The notes below the pieces were generated by a model, which did no database searches, was not told the DNA's origin, and saw only the letters and a list, made by a program, of their open reading frames with translations. Below are positions 29,277 to 39,398 of a stretch of 64,000 bases of DNA, piece after piece; position 1 is the first letter of the stretch, and the number at the start of each line of letters is the position of its first letter. Source of the DNA: Tsukamurella sp. PLM1 (GTDB lineage Bacteria; Actinomycetota; Actinomycetes; Mycobacteriales; Mycobacteriaceae); assembly GCF_023168325.1 (NCBI RefSeq), contig NZ_AP025688.1, positions 1,674,001 to 1,738,000 on the forward strand, written 5' to 3'. The position numbers and the translations under genes are program-made.

Positions 29277-29969
29277 TCAGGAGAGCGTCAGTCCGATGAT
29301 CACCAGGATGAGGTAGCAAAGCGAGATCACCAGGCCGATGCTTCCGGTGATGACGCCGGCCAGTGCCATACCGTGGCCCTCCTGACCCGAGAGCCGGATC
29401 TGCTTCATCGCCAGGACTCCCATGACGACCGCTGGGATAGCGACGAGCAGTCCGGCACCCCAGAAGCAGAACAGCACCATCGAGACGACGCCGCAGATCA
29501 AGGACGCGATCGCCAGGCCGTTCGTCCCCGTCTGCATAGGCTGCCCATAGCCCGGGAACCCGGGCGCGTTCTGACCCGGGTACGCGGGGTAACCCGGCAA
29601 CTGCTGCCCGAAAGGTTGCTGTCCGAAGCCCTGCTGTCCGGGGTACTGCTGCGGACCCGGGTACTGCGGGGGCGCCGCGTACGGGTCCGGTTGCGCGGCG
29701 TAGGGGTTCGACGGTGCCGCGTACGGATCCGGCTGTGCGGCATACGGGTTCGACGGTGCCGGATACGGCTCCGGCGCCGCGTACGGATCGGGTGTCGCGG
29801 TGTTGTGCACGGTGGTCGCGGCGTCGCCATCGATGACGGGATTCGCGATCTGCGTCGCGTCGTCGTCCCGCTTCGTCAGGTCGGGCGCGGGTGGTGCGGG
29901 CTCGACGGGGCGGATCACCGTCGGGTCGTACGTACCATCGCCGGACTGCTGCGGATCGTTGGACGTCAT
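29277..29969 (-). CDS. DUF4190 membrane protein with Pro/Tyr-rich N-terminal repeats
   Basis: 230 residues. The N-terminal 140 residues are disordered and repetitive (SNPYAAQPDPYAAP units, then PGQQGFGQQPFGQQLPG); two membrane spans follow (IASLICGVVSMVLFCFWGAG... and GVITGSIGLVISLCYLILVI) with a conserved AVVMGVLAMKQI between them, the DUF4190 pattern. The repeats come from a 42-base DNA repeat around 29690-29790. Function unknown; probably in the cytoplasmic membrane with the tail in the cytosol. Confidence 0.85.
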   Translation of the reverse strand: MTSNDPQQSGDGTYDPTVIRPVEPAPPAPDLTKRDDDATQIANPVIDGDAATTVHNTATPDPYAAPEPYPAPSNPYAAQPDPYAAPSNPYAAQPDPYAAPPQYPGPQQYPGQQGFGQQPFGQQLPGYPAYPGQNAPGFPGYGQPMQTGTNGLAIASLICGVVSMVLFCFWGAGLLVAIPAVVMGVLAMKQIRLSGQEGHGMALAGVITGSIGLVISLCYLILVIIGLTLS

Positions 29970-29999
29970 CCGTCCAGTCTAGGGACGTACGACCGGACG

Positions 30000-30434
30000 T
30001 CAGCTCCGGATGCCGGGGAACGGGGCTGTGACCGGCGAGGTTCCCAGCGCGACGCGCCAGCGCGCGGCGCGGACGGCGGCGGCGCCGAGCCCCGTCGTGC
30101 CGAGGTGCCGGACGCCGTCGCCGTCGCCGTGGGAGAGCACGGCCCGGTGCGCGGCGGCGCTGTCGTCCTCGATCACGACGGCCACCTTCGCGGCCGAGAC
30201 GGGGTCGGTGACGGGCTCGGGCGGCGTGTAGGCCGCGGCCGCGACGGGGCTCTGTACGCCGGCGGCGCTCAGCACCCCGATCAGCGCGTCCCGCTGGGCG
30301 CGGTGCTCGGCGGTGTACTTCGCGATCTCGGCCCTGCGGGTGGGCGCGGCGAACGCCTCGACGATGCCGTAGAGGTAGACGGCCGAGTGCTCGGCCGCGA
30401 TCGCGGCGCTCACGGCCTCCTGCGACGGGGTCAT
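30000..30434 (-). CDS. DUF4439 ferritin-like domain protein
   Basis: 144 residues. EAVSAAIAAEHSAVYLYGIVEA and YTAEHRAQRDALIGVL resemble the helices of DUF4439 ferritin-like proteins. ATG 30434 overlaps the stop of the upstream lipoprotein gene (ATGA), so the pair is translationally coupled. The position beside rimP matches Rv2844/Rv2843. Metal binding is possible from the E..H spacing but not established. Confidence 0.8.
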   Translation of the reverse strand: MTPSQEAVSAAIAAEHSAVYLYGIVEAFAAPTRRAEIAKYTAEHRAQRDALIGVLSAAGVQSPVAAAAYTPPEPVTDPVSAAKVAVVIEDDSAAAHRAVLSHGDGDGVRHLGTTGLGAAAVRAARWRVALGTSPVTAPFPGIRS

Positions 30435-30931
30435 CCGAGCACCACCTCGGCGTGCACGCGCGTCGCCGCGGCGACGGATCCGAGCAGAGCCGCCTGGTAG
30501 CCGTCCGCCGCCACCGCGGCGTCGCTCGCCGCCTTTGCCGAGCGGGCGAGCTGCTCCACCAGTGACTGTCGGGTCAGCGGCGCGGGCGTTGCGGAGGTGG
30601 ACGACGGTGCCGCGGTCACCGAGGTGGTGCGCTGGACGTAGCGCGACAACTCGTCCGACAACGCGGCCGCGTGCTGAATGCGTTGGTCCGCGATGAGCCG
30701 CAGCTGTGGCGCCACGGCGCCGTCGAGGACGGCGAGGCCGCGGGCAGCGTCCGCGTCGTCCTGGGCCTGTGCCGCCGCTGCCTGCAGGCGGACCGCCTGC
30801 GGATCGTCGGCTCGGTCCTCCGGAGTGGTGCACCCGGCGAGGGCGCCGCCCGCCAGGGCGCCGCCGGCGACGAGGACGGTCGTCAACGCGGTGCGTCGGT
30901 CTATGCCGCGGTGCGGCCGTTGCGCGATCAC
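30431..30931 (-). CDS. Tat-type lipoprotein, Rv2843-like
   Basis: 166 residues. The N-terminus has a twin-arginine-like stretch (RGIDRRTALTTVLVAGG) and lipobox LAGC, predicting export and lipidation near residue 34. The mature part is Ala/Gln-rich and helical (AAAAQAQDDADAARGL, IQHAAALSDELSRYVQ) and then holds a Ser/Thr/Ala linker. It is coupled to the DUF4439 gene. Function unknown. Confidence 0.78.
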   Translation of the reverse strand: MIAQRPHRGIDRRTALTTVLVAGGALAGGALAGCTTPEDRADDPQAVRLQAAAAQAQDDADAARGLAVLDGAVAPQLRLIADQRIQHAAALSDELSRYVQRTTSVTAAPSSTSATPAPLTRQSLVEQLARSAKAASDAAVAADGYQAALLGSVAAATRVHAEVVLG

Positions 30932-30958
30932 GGGGCGAGTCTAATCACGATGCCCGGG

Positions 30959-30964
30959 TACACT
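30959..30964 (+). promoter_or_regulatory. Candidate -10 box for the rimP-nusA operon
   Basis: TACACT, 58 bases before the rimP ATG, matches the actinobacterial SigA -10 consensus TANNNT. No good -35 hexamer is seen at 17-18 bases. A hairpin (30981-30999) follows in the leader. Confidence 0.4.
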
Positions 30965-30980
30965 GGTCGTGAGCGTTCGA

Positions 30981-30999
30981 CACCGGGGGATGCCCGGTG
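30981..30999 (+). promoter_or_regulatory. Leader hairpin upstream of rimP
   Basis: CACCGGG (30981-30987) and CCCGGTG (30993-30999) pair perfectly around a 5-base loop, 12 bases before the GGAGG site. It may stabilise the leader or take part in autogenous control of the operon. Confidence 0.45.
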
Positions 31000-31021
31000 A
31001 CAATTTCACAGGGAGGCGCGT

Positions 31022-31611
31022 ATGGCATACGACGAAGCGGCGGTGAGAGCCGTCATCGCGCCTCACCTGGACGCAGCGGGTCTCGACCTCGAGGGCGTGA
31101 AGATCAACAACGCGGGACCGAAGTCGTCCATCACCGTGATCGTGGACAGCGACGCCGGGCCCACACTCGACGGCCTGGCCGAGGTCGCGCGCACCCTCTC
31201 CGCCGCCGTCGACGAAGCGGACGAGGTCTTCGGCGCGCAGGCCTTCACCCTCGAGGTCACCACGCCGGGCGCCGAGCGACCCTGACCGAGCCGCGCCACT
31301 GGCGCCGCGCCCGCGGTCGGCAGGCCGCCATCGAGTTGGCCGACGGCACGAATCTGCTCGCCCGCATCGGCCCCCTCGCCGAGGGCGAGGAGACGGTCAC
31401 CGTCGTCCTGCCTGGCGTCAAGGGAGCCGCCCCGACGACGCGTGCGCTCGCGCTCGCCGATGTGGCGGCGGCCGCGGCGCGCGTCGAGTTCCGCAAGCCC
31501 AACCCCAAGGAGATCGAGCTCTCGGGCATCACGCCCGGGCGCGTGCAGTCGGGTGCCGAACCGGAGGACCTGACCGACGAGAGCGGCGCGAACGCCGGAG
31601 AAGAGGACTAG
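31022..31611 (+). CDS. rimP: Ribosome maturation factor RimP (one frameshift)
   Basis: About 196 residues; needed for 30S subunit maturation. The N-terminal part (LDLEGVKINNAG, ITVIVDSDAGPTLD, FTLEVTTPGAERP) is followed after a break near 31279 by LTEPRHWRRARGRQAAIEL. Restoring one C in GCGACCCTGACC joins them as ERPLTEPRHWRR, the conserved block. ATG 31022 is preceded by GGAGG. The stop TAG touches the nusA ATG. First gene of the rimP-nusA-ylxR-infB operon. Confidence 0.94.
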
Positions 31612-32616
31612 ATGAACATCGACATGGCGACCCTGCGGGCGATCGAGGCGGAGAAGGACATCTCCGTCGATACCGTGATCGAGGCCATCCAGGTCGCGCT
31701 GCTCACCGCGTACAAGCACACCGACGGCCACGAGCCGCACGCCCGCATCGACGTCAACCGCCGCACCGGCGAGGTGAAGGTCCTCGCCCAGGAGCTCGAT
31801 GCCGACGGCAACGTCATCACCGAGTGGGACGACACCCCCGAGGGCTTCGGCCGCATCGCGGCGGACTCGGCGCGGCAGCTGATCACCCAGCGGCTGCGCG
31901 ACGCCGAGAACGACCGCACCTTCGGCGAGTTCGCCGTCTACGAGGGCGAGGTCGTCTCCGGCGTGGTGCAGGCCGACGCCCGCGCTGCGGCGCGCGGCTT
32001 CGTCGTCGTGCGGATCGGCGGGGAGCGCGAGGGCCACGAGGGTCTGCTGCCGCCCGCGGAGCAGGTGCCGGGCGAGACCTACGGCCACGGCGACCGGATG
32101 AAGTTCTACGTCGTCGGCGTCAGCCGGGGCCAGCGCGGCACCCAGATCACGCTCTCGCGCACCCATCCGAACCTCGTGAAGAAGCTGTTCGCGCTCGAGG
32201 TCCCGGAGATCGCCGACGGCAGCGTCGAGATCACCTCGGTCGCGCGGGAGGCGGGGCACCGCTCGAAGATCGCGGTGCGCACCTCGGTGCCCGGCCTCAA
32301 CGCCAAGGGGGCCTGCATCGGCCCGATGGGCCAGCGCGTGCGGAACGTGATGAGCGATCTCGAGGGCGAGAAGATCGACATCATCGCGCACGACGACGAC
32401 CCGGCGGTGTTCGTGGGCAACGCGCTGTCGCCGTCGTCGGTGGTGTCGGTGACGGTGGTCGACGCCAAGGAGAAGGCCGCCCGCGTCGTGGTCCCGGACT
32501 TCAAGCTGTCGCTGGCCATCGGCAAGGAGGGGCAGAACGCCCGCCTCGCCGCGCGGCTCACCGGGTGGCGCATCGACATCCGCTCCGATGCGGAGACCGC
32601 CGGCGACGCGCAGTGA
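31612..32616 (+). CDS. nusA: Transcription termination/antitermination factor NusA
   Basis: 334 residues, the short actinobacterial form without C-terminal acidic repeats. The N-terminal RNA-polymerase-binding domain ([20 protein letters not shown]) is followed by an S1 domain (about 105-180), KH1 ([39 protein letters not shown]) and KH2 ([33 protein letters not shown] region). It modulates pausing, termination and antitermination at rRNA operons. It starts immediately after rimP and overlaps the ylxR start. Confidence 0.96.
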   Translation: MNIDMATLRAIEAEKDISVDTVIEAIQVALLTAYKHTDGHEPHARIDVNRRTGEVKVLAQELDADGNVITEWDDTPEGFGRIAADSARQLITQRLRDAENDRTFGEFAVYEGEVVSGVVQADARAAARGFVVVRIGGEREGHEGLLPPAEQVPGETYGHGDRMKFYVVGVSRGQRGTQITLSRTHPNLVKKLFALEVPEIADGSVEITSVAREAGHRSKIAVRTSVPGLNAKGACIGPMGQRVRNVMSDLEGEKIDIIAHDDDPAVFVGNALSPSSVVSVTVVDAKEKAARVVVPDFKLSLAIGKEGQNARLAARLTGWRIDIRSDAETAGDAQ

Positions 32617-32869
32617 GCGAGCCCGTCCGCACCTGCGTCGGGTGCCGGCGCCGAGCTCCGGCGCGGGAGCTGGTGCGCTTCGTCGCGCTCCCGCCGGCCG
32701 ACGGGTCCGACGGTCCGCCGCACCTGGTCCGCGACGACCGGCACCGGCTGCCCGGCCGCGGAGCGTGGCTGCACGACGACCCGGCCTGCCTCGAGGCGGC
32801 GCGGAAGCGTGGCGCCTTCCGGCGGCCCTGCGGGCTCCCCGGGTCAGGGAACCTGAGGCATGGCAATGA
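32613..32869 (+). CDS. ylxR: YlxR-family (DUF448) RNA-binding protein (one frameshift)
   Basis: About 85 residues from GTG 32613, overlapping the nusA stop. [20 protein letters not shown] and [22 protein letters not shown] are the family signature. One G is missing near 32822; with it the end reads [14 protein letters not shown] and stops at TGA 32867-32869. YlxR proteins accompany nusA and infB and have been implicated in RNase P and transcription control in other bacteria. Confidence 0.9.
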
Positions 32870-32870
32870 T

Positions 32871-32889
32871 TTAGGCTAGGCTAGGTGTG
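32871..32889 (+). promoter_or_regulatory. Iron-box-like sequence (IdeR/DtxR half-sites)
   Basis: TTAGGCTAGGCTAGGTGTG matches the left and middle thirds of the IdeR/DtxR consensus TTAGGTTAGGCTAACCTAA but lacks the right third. Overlapping TAGGCT units are striking in a G+C-rich gap directly after ylxR and before a small open frame. Could be a weak IdeR site or chance. Confidence 0.35.
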
Positions 32890-32890
32890 C

Positions 32891-33142
32891 ATGCGAGGGC
32901 GACCTCTCCCGCAGAGGTCGTGCATCGGATCCGGTGCGCCTGATCCGCAGAGAAGGTCCATCCATGCCGTCCTACCCAGCCTCGCCGAGGCGAACGCAAA
33001 GGTCCATCGCCTGGCCGACACCGCGCCGTTGTACGAAGCGGTGATGGCCACTGATCCGGACTTCGTCACGGCGTCCTTCGGTCGGCACCTGAAGAAGGAG
33101 GGCGGCGTCGCCACCCGGGACCGGTTCCGTGACCTGAGGTGA
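32891..33142 (+). CDS. Small open reading frame of unknown function between ylxR and infB
   Basis: 83 codons from ATG 32891 to TGA. The second half (LPSLAEANAKVHRLADTAPLYEAVMATDPDFVTASFGRHLKK) looks like an ordinary helical protein, and the iron-box-like sequence sits at its start. I do not recognise the family. The first 25 residues are rich in Arg, Pro and Gly and may not be translated. The remainder of the gap to infB (33143-33342) holds a leader hairpin and no other gene. Confidence 0.4.
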   Translation: MRGRPLPQRSCIGSGAPDPQRRSIHAVLPSLAEANAKVHRLADTAPLYEAVMATDPDFVTASFGRHLKKEGGVATRDRFRDLR

Positions 33143-33187
33143 AACGGATTTGCCAGGACGCGCTATGATTATGAGCGGTCTGAAGGC

Positions 33188-33211
33188 GGTCGGTCTTTTC
33201 CAAGGCCGACC
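33188..33211 (+). promoter_or_regulatory. Hairpin in the infB leader
   Basis: GGTCGG (33188-33193) pairs with CCGACC (33206-33211), with an inner CTT/AAG pairing. A TATGAT -10-like box occurs at about 33163, so infB may have its own promoter and a structured 5' leader of about 170 bases. Confidence 0.4.
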
Positions 33212-33342
33212 TACTCGGAGATGAAGGAATCGAGCTGAAGACATGAGCACACCGTGAAGCACCAGCGATGAACGGCAATCGGAGTTACTAACCGAGGTCG
33301 GCGGGACCTGCAACGCCCTCGACCTCGCAGATGAGGAGAGTA

Positions 33343-36162
33343 GTGGCAGGCAAGGCCCGCGTGCACGAGTTGGCTAAAGAGCTCGGTGTCACCAGCAAGG
33401 AAGTCCTCGCTCGGCTCAGTGAGCAGGGCGAGTTCGTGAAGTCCGCGTCGTCCACAGTGGAAGCACCCGTGGCGCGACGCCTGCGCGAATCGTACGGATC
33501 GAAGTCCGACGGTGCCGCGAAGCCGGGGCCCGCCCCGGCCAAGAAGAAGCCCGGCCCCGCGGCCGCGAGCACCGCCGCACCGGCGGCCCCCGCAGCCGAT
33601 GCACCCCGCGCAACGTCGGCCCGCCCGGGTCCGCGTCCCGCGGCCCCGGCGCCGGCCGCTCCGGAGCCGAAGCCGACTCCCGCGGCACCGGCCGCCCCTG
33701 CCGCGAGCGCGGTGCCGGCGGCCCCCGAGGCCCGTCCGTCGGCACCGTCGGCACGCCCGGGCCCGCGTCCGGCCGGCCCGAAGCCCGGTCCACGCACGCC
33801 GAAGGTCGGCAACAACCCGTTCTCCTCGCAGGCCCCCGTCGAGCGCGCCCCGCGTCCGCAGCCGGGCCCGGGTGGACCGCGCCCGCAGGGCGGACGCCCC
33901 GCGCCAGGTCAGGGCGGCCCCCGTCCGCAGGGCGGTCGACCCACGCCCGGCCAGGGTGGTCCGCGCCCGCAGGGCGGCGCACGTCCGGCCGCCGGACCCG
34001 GTGGCCCGCGTCCCAGCCCCGGCAGCATGCCCCCGCGCCCGAATCCGGGTGCGATGCCCGCGCGCGCCGCGCGTCCGGCCTCACAGGGCCGTCCCGGCCC
34101 CGGTGGTCGTGGCGGCCCGGGCGGTCGTCCCGGCGGCGGTGGCGGCGGCTACCGCGGCGGGCCCGGCGGTGGTACCGGAACCGGTGCTCCCGCAGGCGGT
34201 TTCCGCGGTCGTCCCGGTGGCGGCGGTCGTGGCCGTCCCGGCGGCACAGCGGGTGCGTTCGGCCGGCCCGGTGGCGCTCCGCGTCGCGGCCGCAAGTCGA
34301 AGCGGGCGAAACGCGCCGAGTACGAGAACATGCAGGCGCCGATCGCCGGTGGCGTCCGGCTGCCGCGCGGCCAGGGGGAGACGATCCGTCTCGCCCGCGG
34401 CGCGTCGCTGAGCGACTTCGCGGAGAAGATCGACGCGAACCCGGCATCGCTGGTCCAGGCGCTGTTCAACCTGGGTGAGATGGTCACCGCGACCCAGTCG
34501 GTGAACGAGGAGACCCTCGTTCTGCTGGGCGAGGAGATGAACTACGTCGTCCAGGTCGTCAGCCCCGAGGACGAGGACCGCGAGCTGCTCGACAGCTTCG
34601 ACCTCACCTACGGCGAGGACGAGGGCGGCGAGGAGGACCTCGAATACCGTCCGCCGGTGGTCACCGTCATGGGCCACGTCGATCACGGTAAGACCCGACT
34701 GCTCGACACGATCCGCAAGGCGAACGTCCGCGAGGGCGAAGCCGGCGGTATCACGCAGCACATCGGTGCCTACCAGGTGCTCACGGAGCTCGAGGGCAAC
34801 GAGCGGCTGATCACGTTCATCGACACCCCGGGTCACGAGGCGTTCACCGCTATGCGTGCCCGCGGTGCGAAGGCCACCGACCTCGCGATCCTCGTGGTCG
34901 CGGCCGACGACGGCGTCATGCCGCAGACGGTGGAGGCGATCAACCACGCGCAGGCGGCCGAGGTGCCGATCGTGGTGGCGGTGAACAAGATCGACAAGGA
35001 GGGCGCGCAGCCGGAGAAGATCCGCGGGCAGCTCACCGAGTACGGCCTGGTTCCCGAGGAGTACGGCGGCGACACGATGTTCGTCGACATCTCCGCCAAG
35101 CAGGGCACCAACGTCGAGCAGCTGCTCGAGGCGGTCCTGCTCACCGCGGACGCGTCGCTGGACCTGCGGGCGAACCCCGACATGGACGCGCAGGGCGTGG
35201 CCATCGAGGCGCACCTCGACCGCGGCCGCGGCCCCGTCGCCACCGTGCTCATCCAGCGCGGCACGCTGCGCGTGGGCGACTCGATCGTCGCGGGCGACGC
35301 CTACGGCCGCGTCCGCCGCATGGTCGACGAGAACGGCGACGACATCACCGAGGCGACCCCGTCGCGTCCGGCGCAGGTCATCGGCTTCACGTCGGTACCC
35401 GGCGCGGGCGACAACCTGCTGGTCGTCGACGAGGACCGCATCGCCCGGCAGATCGCGGACCGGCGCGCGGCGCGCAAGCGCAACGCCCTGGCCGCGCGCT
35501 CGCGCAAGCGCGTCTCGCTGGAGGATCTGGATGCCGCGCTGAAGGAGACCAGCCAGCTCAACCTGATCCTCAAGGGCGACAACTCGGGCACCGTGGAGGC
35601 GCTCGAGGAGGCCCTGCTGGGGATCGAGGTCGACGACGAGGTGCAGCTGCGGGTCATCGACCGCGGTGTCGGTGGCGTCACCGAGACCAACGTCAACCTG
35701 GCGTCGGCGTCGAACGCGATCATCATCGCGTTCAACGTCCGCGCGGAGGGCAAGGCCACCGAGCTCGCCAACCGCGAGGGCGTGGAGATCCGGTACTACT
35801 CGGTGATCTACCAGGCGATCGACGAGGTCGAGGCAGCGCTCAAGGGCATGCTCAAGCCGGTCTACGAGGAGAAGGAGCTCGGCCAGGCCGAGATCCGCGC
35901 GATCTTCAAGTCCTCGAAGGTGGGCAACATCGCCGGTTGCATGGTCCAGTCGGGCATCATGCGGCGCAACGCGAAGGCGCGCCTGCTGCGCGACTCGGCG
36001 GTCGTGGCGGAGAACCTCACGGTCACCTCGCTGAAGCGGGAGAAGGACGACGCGACCGAGGTCCGCGAGGGCTACGAATGCGGTCTGACGCTCTCGTACT
36101 CCGACATCAAGATCGGCGACGTGATCGAGACCTACGAGCTGGTCGAGAAGGCCCGCGATTAG
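33343..36162 (+). CDS. infB: Translation initiation factor IF-2
   Basis: 939 residues; GTPase that brings initiator tRNA to the ribosome. GTG 33343 ([16 protein letters not shown]) has GAGGAG 5-8 bases before it and is preferred to ATG 33331. Residues about 50-320 are a low-complexity Ala/Pro/Gly/Arg linker, typical for actinobacterial IF-2. The G domain has [17 protein letters not shown] (G1), DTPGHEAF (G3) and NKIDKEGAQ (G4); domains II-IV follow. It ends TAG 36160-36162, then a strong hairpin. Confidence 0.96.
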   Translation: MAGKARVHELAKELGVTSKEVLARLSEQGEFVKSASSTVEAPVARRLRESYGSKSDGAAKPGPAPAKKKPGPAAASTAAPAAPAADAPRATSARPGPRPAAPAPAAPEPKPTPAAPAAPAASAVPAAPEARPSAPSARPGPRPAGPKPGPRTPKVGNNPFSSQAPVERAPRPQPGPGGPRPQGGRPAPGQGGPRPQGGRPTPGQGGPRPQGGARPAAGPGGPRPSPGSMPPRPNPGAMPARAARPASQGRPGPGGRGGPGGRPGGGGGGYRGGPGGGTGTGAPAGGFRGRPGGGGRGRPGGTAGAFGRPGGAPRRGRKSKRAKRAEYENMQAPIAGGVRLPRGQGETIRLARGASLSDFAEKIDANPASLVQALFNLGEMVTATQSVNEETLVLLGEEMNYVVQVVSPEDEDRELLDSFDLTYGEDEGGEEDLEYRPPVVTVMGHVDHGKTRLLDTIRKANVREGEAGGITQHIGAYQVLTELEGNERLITFIDTPGHEAFTAMRARGAKATDLAILVVAADDGVMPQTVEAINHAQAAEVPIVVAVNKIDKEGAQPEKIRGQLTEYGLVPEEYGGDTMFVDISAKQGTNVEQLLEAVLLTADASLDLRANPDMDAQGVAIEAHLDRGRGPVATVLIQRGTLRVGDSIVAGDAYGRVRRMVDENGDDITEATPSRPAQVIGFTSVPGAGDNLLVVDEDRIARQIADRRAARKRNALAARSRKRVSLEDLDAALKETSQLNLILKGDNSGTVEALEEALLGIEVDDEVQLRVIDRGVGGVTETNVNLASASNAIIIAFNVRAEGKATELANREGVEIRYYSVIYQAIDEVEAALKGMLKPVYEEKELGQAEIRAIFKSSKVGNIAGCMVQSGIMRRNAKARLLRDSAVVAENLTVTSLKREKDDATEVREGYECGLTLSYSDIKIGDVIETYELVEKARD

Positions 36163-36167
36163 TCACC

Positions 36168-36205
36168 GGTTCCGGGCCGGGTGCGTGCGCACTCGGCCCG
36201 GAACC
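36168..36205 (+). terminator. Hairpin after infB
   Basis: GGTTCCGGGCCG (36168-36179) and CGGCCCGGAACC (36194-36205) are perfect complements with a 14-base loop, 6 bases past the infB stop. There is no T tract. It may attenuate rather than stop transcription into ylxP and rbfA. Confidence 0.65.
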
Positions 36206-36235
36206 CTCTAACCCCCGGGCCGGGTGGCCCGTTAG

Positions 36236-36526
36236 ATGTTCACAGGTGCGTTGGAGATAGATCTCCTCTTGGGCGATGTGCATTCGCTCAAACACAAGCG
36301 ATCGGTGATCAAGCCGATCCTGGCCGAGTTGCGGCGGTTCTCCGTGTCCGCCGCCGAGGTGGGCGCGCAGGACCTGCATCGGCGCGCGATCCTCGGGGTC
36401 GGCGTCGTCGGTCCCGATGCCGCGCACGTCGGGGAGATCCTCGATCGGTGCGAGCGCACCGCGGCGGGCCACCCCGAGGTGGAGTTGCTGTCGGTGCGCC
36501 GGCGGCTCTGGGGGCCCGAGGACTGA
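36236..36526 (+). CDS. YlxP-family DUF503 protein
   Basis: 96 residues. [29 protein letters not shown] and the C-terminal [14 protein letters not shown] fit DUF503. The family commonly sits between infB and rbfA and is thought to be ribosome-associated; the exact role is unknown. ATG 36236 lies in a short G+C-rich gap after the infB hairpin. Confidence 0.88.
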   Translation: MFTGALEIDLLLGDVHSLKHKRSVIKPILAELRRFSVSAAEVGAQDLHRRAILGVGVVGPDAAHVGEILDRCERTAAGHPEVELLSVRRRLWGPED

Positions 36527-36624
36527 GTCCGATGGGCGCATCCCCGAAGCCGCCGAAACCCCGTCGATATATGCTCGCAGTCCCACGGGGTTGTTTCGTT
36601 CGATGCGTAGAGGAAGGAGCAGCC

Positions 36625-37092
36625 ATGGCTGACCCGGCACGGGCCGCTCGGCTCGCCAAGCGGATCTCGGCGATCGTCGCGACGGCGATCGAGCACGACA
36701 TCAAGGACCCGCGTCTCGATCACGTGACCGTGACCGACGCGCGGGTGACCAACGATCTCCACGACGCGACGGTCTTCTACACCGTCATGGGCCCCACGCT
36801 GGACGTCGAGCCCGATTACGAAGCGGCGGCCGCCGGCTTGGAGAAGGCCCGCGGGCAGCTCCGGAGCAAGGTGGGCGCCGGTACCGGCGTGCGGTTCACG
36901 CCCACGCTGCGATTCGAGCTCGACGGTGTCCCGGCCGCGGTCGCCACCATGGAGGCGCTGCTGGCGAAGGCGCGCGAGCAGGACGAGCGGGTCGCCGCCG
37001 TCGCCGCGAACGCGAAACCCGCGGGCGAGGCGGATCCGTACAAGCACGACGACGATGTTCCGGGGTCGGACCCGGATGAGGACGAGCGGTGA
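36625..37092 (+). CDS. rbfA: 30S ribosome-binding factor A
   Basis: 155 residues; late 30S maturation factor with a KH-like fold. [41 protein letters not shown] and [13 protein letters not shown] are diagnostic. AGGAAGGAGC precedes ATG 36625. The C-terminal 40 residues are an acidic, charged extension ([18 protein letters not shown]), longer than in E. coli. Overlaps the next start by 4 bases. Confidence 0.95.
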   Translation: MADPARAARLAKRISAIVATAIEHDIKDPRLDHVTVTDARVTNDLHDATVFYTVMGPTLDVEPDYEAAAAGLEKARGQLRSKVGAGTGVRFTPTLRFELDGVPAAVATMEALLAKAREQDERVAAVAANAKPAGEADPYKHDDDVPGSDPDEDER

Positions 37093-38033
37093 CGGCATCC
37101 CCCGTCGCGGCCGTAGCGGCCGCGCTGCACGGGGCGCCGCGCGTGGCGGTGTACTGCCACGTCCGCCCCGACGCCGACACCCTGGGGTCGGGCCTGGCGC
37201 TCGCCCGCGCGCTCCGCTCCCGCGGCGCGGACGTGTCGGTCAGTCATCCCGGCCCCGACCTCCCCTCGGGCATCGGGTCCCTCGCCGGCGCAGACGGTTT
37301 CACCGATCCGATCGATGCCGACGTGGCAGTGGCGGTGGACTGCGCGAGCGCGGAGCGGCTCGCGGGCCTGGAGCAGCGGTTCCTGGCCCATCCCGTGCGC
37401 GTCGTGATCGACCACCATGCGACGAACGGGGGATTCGGCACCGTCGACCTGATCGACCCTGCCGCCAACAGCACGACCGAGCTCGTCCTGGCCGTGATCG
37501 ACGCGCTCGGGGTCGAGGTGGACGGTCCGACCGCGGATTGCCTCTACGCCGGCTTGGTCACCGACACCGGATCGTTCCGCTGGTCGTCGCCGCAGGGCCA
37601 CGTCATGGCCGCCCGCCTGCTCGCCGCCGGGGCGCGGGGACGCGAGTTGTCGCGCGATCTCCTGGACACCCACCCGCGTGCGTGGTTCTCGATGGTCGCG
37701 GCCGTGCTCGGGTCCGCGACTGCGGTCCCCGAGGCCTTCGACGGCCGGGGCCTGGTCTACTCGGTGTGCCGGGCCGTCGACCGCGGACCGCTCGGCTGGG
37801 ACGCCGCGGAATCGCTGATCGACCTGTTGCGGACGGCCGACGACTGCGAGGTCGCGGCGCTGTTCAAGGAGAGCGACGGCGGCGAGTGGTCGGCGTCGTT
37901 GCGCGCCCGCGCCGACGTGGACGTCTCGGAGGTCGCGCGCGGGTTCGGCGGCGGCGGGCATCGCCTCGCGGCGGGCTACTCCGCAGCCGGCACCGTCGAC
38001 GACGTCGTCGCCGCGTTCCTCGCCCACACGTGA
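37089..38033 (+). CDS. DHH/DHHA1 phosphoesterase (NrnA/Rv2837c-like)
   Basis: 314 residues from GTG 37089. [30 protein letters not shown] (DHH motif), [12 protein letters not shown] and the DHHA1 block [11 protein letters not shown] are present. The M. tuberculosis homologue Rv2837c (CnpB) degrades oligoribonucleotides and cyclic dinucleotides. Coupled to rbfA upstream and dinF downstream by 4-base overlaps. Confidence 0.93.
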   Translation: MTASPVAAVAAALHGAPRVAVYCHVRPDADTLGSGLALARALRSRGADVSVSHPGPDLPSGIGSLAGADGFTDPIDADVAVAVDCASAERLAGLEQRFLAHPVRVVIDHHATNGGFGTVDLIDPAANSTTELVLAVIDALGVEVDGPTADCLYAGLVTDTGSFRWSSPQGHVMAARLLAAGARGRELSRDLLDTHPRAWFSMVAAVLGSATAVPEAFDGRGLVYSVCRAVDRGPLGWDAAESLIDLLRTADDCEVAALFKESDGGEWSASLRARADVDVSEVARGFGGGGHRLAAGYSAAGTVDDVVAAFLAHT

Positions 38034-39356
38034 GCGCCCCGGCGGTCCCGTCGGGTCTCGGCCGGCGAATCGTCGGGCAGGCCCTCCCGGCCCTCGGCGT
38101 TCTCGCCGCGGAGCCCCTCTACCTGCTGTGGGACACGGCCGTCATCGGCCGACTGGGCGCGCTGCCGCTGGCCGGGCTCGCGGTCGGCGGCCTCATCCTC
38201 GCCACCGTGTCGACGCAGCTGACGTTCCTGTCGTACGGCACCACGTCGCGGTCGGCGCGGCGGTTCGGGGCAGGGGACGCCGACGGTGCCGTCACCGAGG
38301 GCGTCCAGGCCACCTGGGTGGCGCTGCTGGTCGGCGGTGGGTTGCTCACCCTGGTCCACCTCTTCGCCGGTCCCGTGACCCGCGCCATCGCCGGGCGGGA
38401 CGAGATCGCCGTGGCAGCCGAGTCGTGGTTGCGGGTCGCGTCCTTCGGCATTCCGTTGATCCTGCTCACGATGGCAGGTAACGGCTGGCTGCGCGGCGTA
38501 CAACGACCGCGTGCCCCGCTCGTGTACGTCCTCGCGGGCCTCGGCCTGTCGACGGTGCTGTGCCCGGTCCTCGTGTTCGGGTGGCTCGGGGCGCCGGAAC
38601 TGGGGCTGGTCGGCTCCGCGTGGGCGAATCTCGCGGGCCAGGTGGTCAGTGGACTGCTGTTCCTCGGTGCGCTGGTCCGGGCCGCGCCCTCGCTGCGCCT
38701 GCGGCCCGACCTGATCCGTGCCCAGCTGGTCCTGGGACGCGACCTCATCGTCCGCAGCCTGTCGTTCCAGGTGTGCTTCATCTCCGCCGGGGCCGTGGCG
38801 GCCCGGGCGGGCGCCCAGTACGTCGGCGCGCACCAGATCGCGATGCAACTCTGGAACTTCGTCGCGCTGGTTCTGGATTCGTTGGCCATCGCCGCGCAGA
38901 CCCTGGTCGGCGCCGCGCTGGGGGCGGGCGACAAGTCCGGGGCCAGGTCGCTGGGGCGCCGGGTCACCGTGTGGTCGACGGGGTTCGCACTCGCCATCGC
39001 CGCAGCCCTCGCGGTCCTGAGCGGTGCGCTTCCGGGCGTCTTCACGACTGACTCCTCCGTCCTCGAGGCGCTGACGGTGCCGTGGTGGTTCCTGGTGGGC
39101 ATGGTCCCGGTCGCGGGCGTCGTGTTCGCGCTCGACGGGGTGCTCGGGGGCCGCGGACGCGGCGTACCTGCGCACGGCGACGATGGTGTCGGCACTCGTG
39201 GGCTTCCTGCCGCTGATCTGGCTCTCGTACGCCTTCGGGTGGGCGCTGGCGGGGATCTGGTCCGGACTGGCGGCGTTCATGGTGCTGCGCTGCGCCGCGG
39301 TCGTCGGTCGGTTCGCCGGGAACCGGTGGGAGCGGGTCGGCACCGCGCCGGCGTGA
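38030..39356 (+). CDS. dinF: MATE-family efflux protein DinF-like (one frameshift)
   Basis: About 442 residues, 12 membrane spans. GQALPALGVLAAEPLYLLWD, GAHQIAMQLWNFVALVLDS and ALDGVL are typical of MATE/DinF exporters. A missing G in the GGGGG run near 39150 separates ALDGVLG from AADAAYLRTATMVSALV; restoring it gives a full-length protein ending at TGA 39354-39356. It follows the DHH gene by a GTGA overlap, as Rv2836c follows Rv2837c. Substrate unknown. Confidence 0.92.
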
Positions 39357-39398
39357 TGCGGCTTGCAATGCGTGGGCAAATGCGGTCGGATGTTGCAT

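Noticed and set aside
29690..29790. Repeat in the DUF4190 gene as a mobile element
   Set aside because: It is a 42-base in-frame coding repeat giving SNPYAAQPDPYA units.
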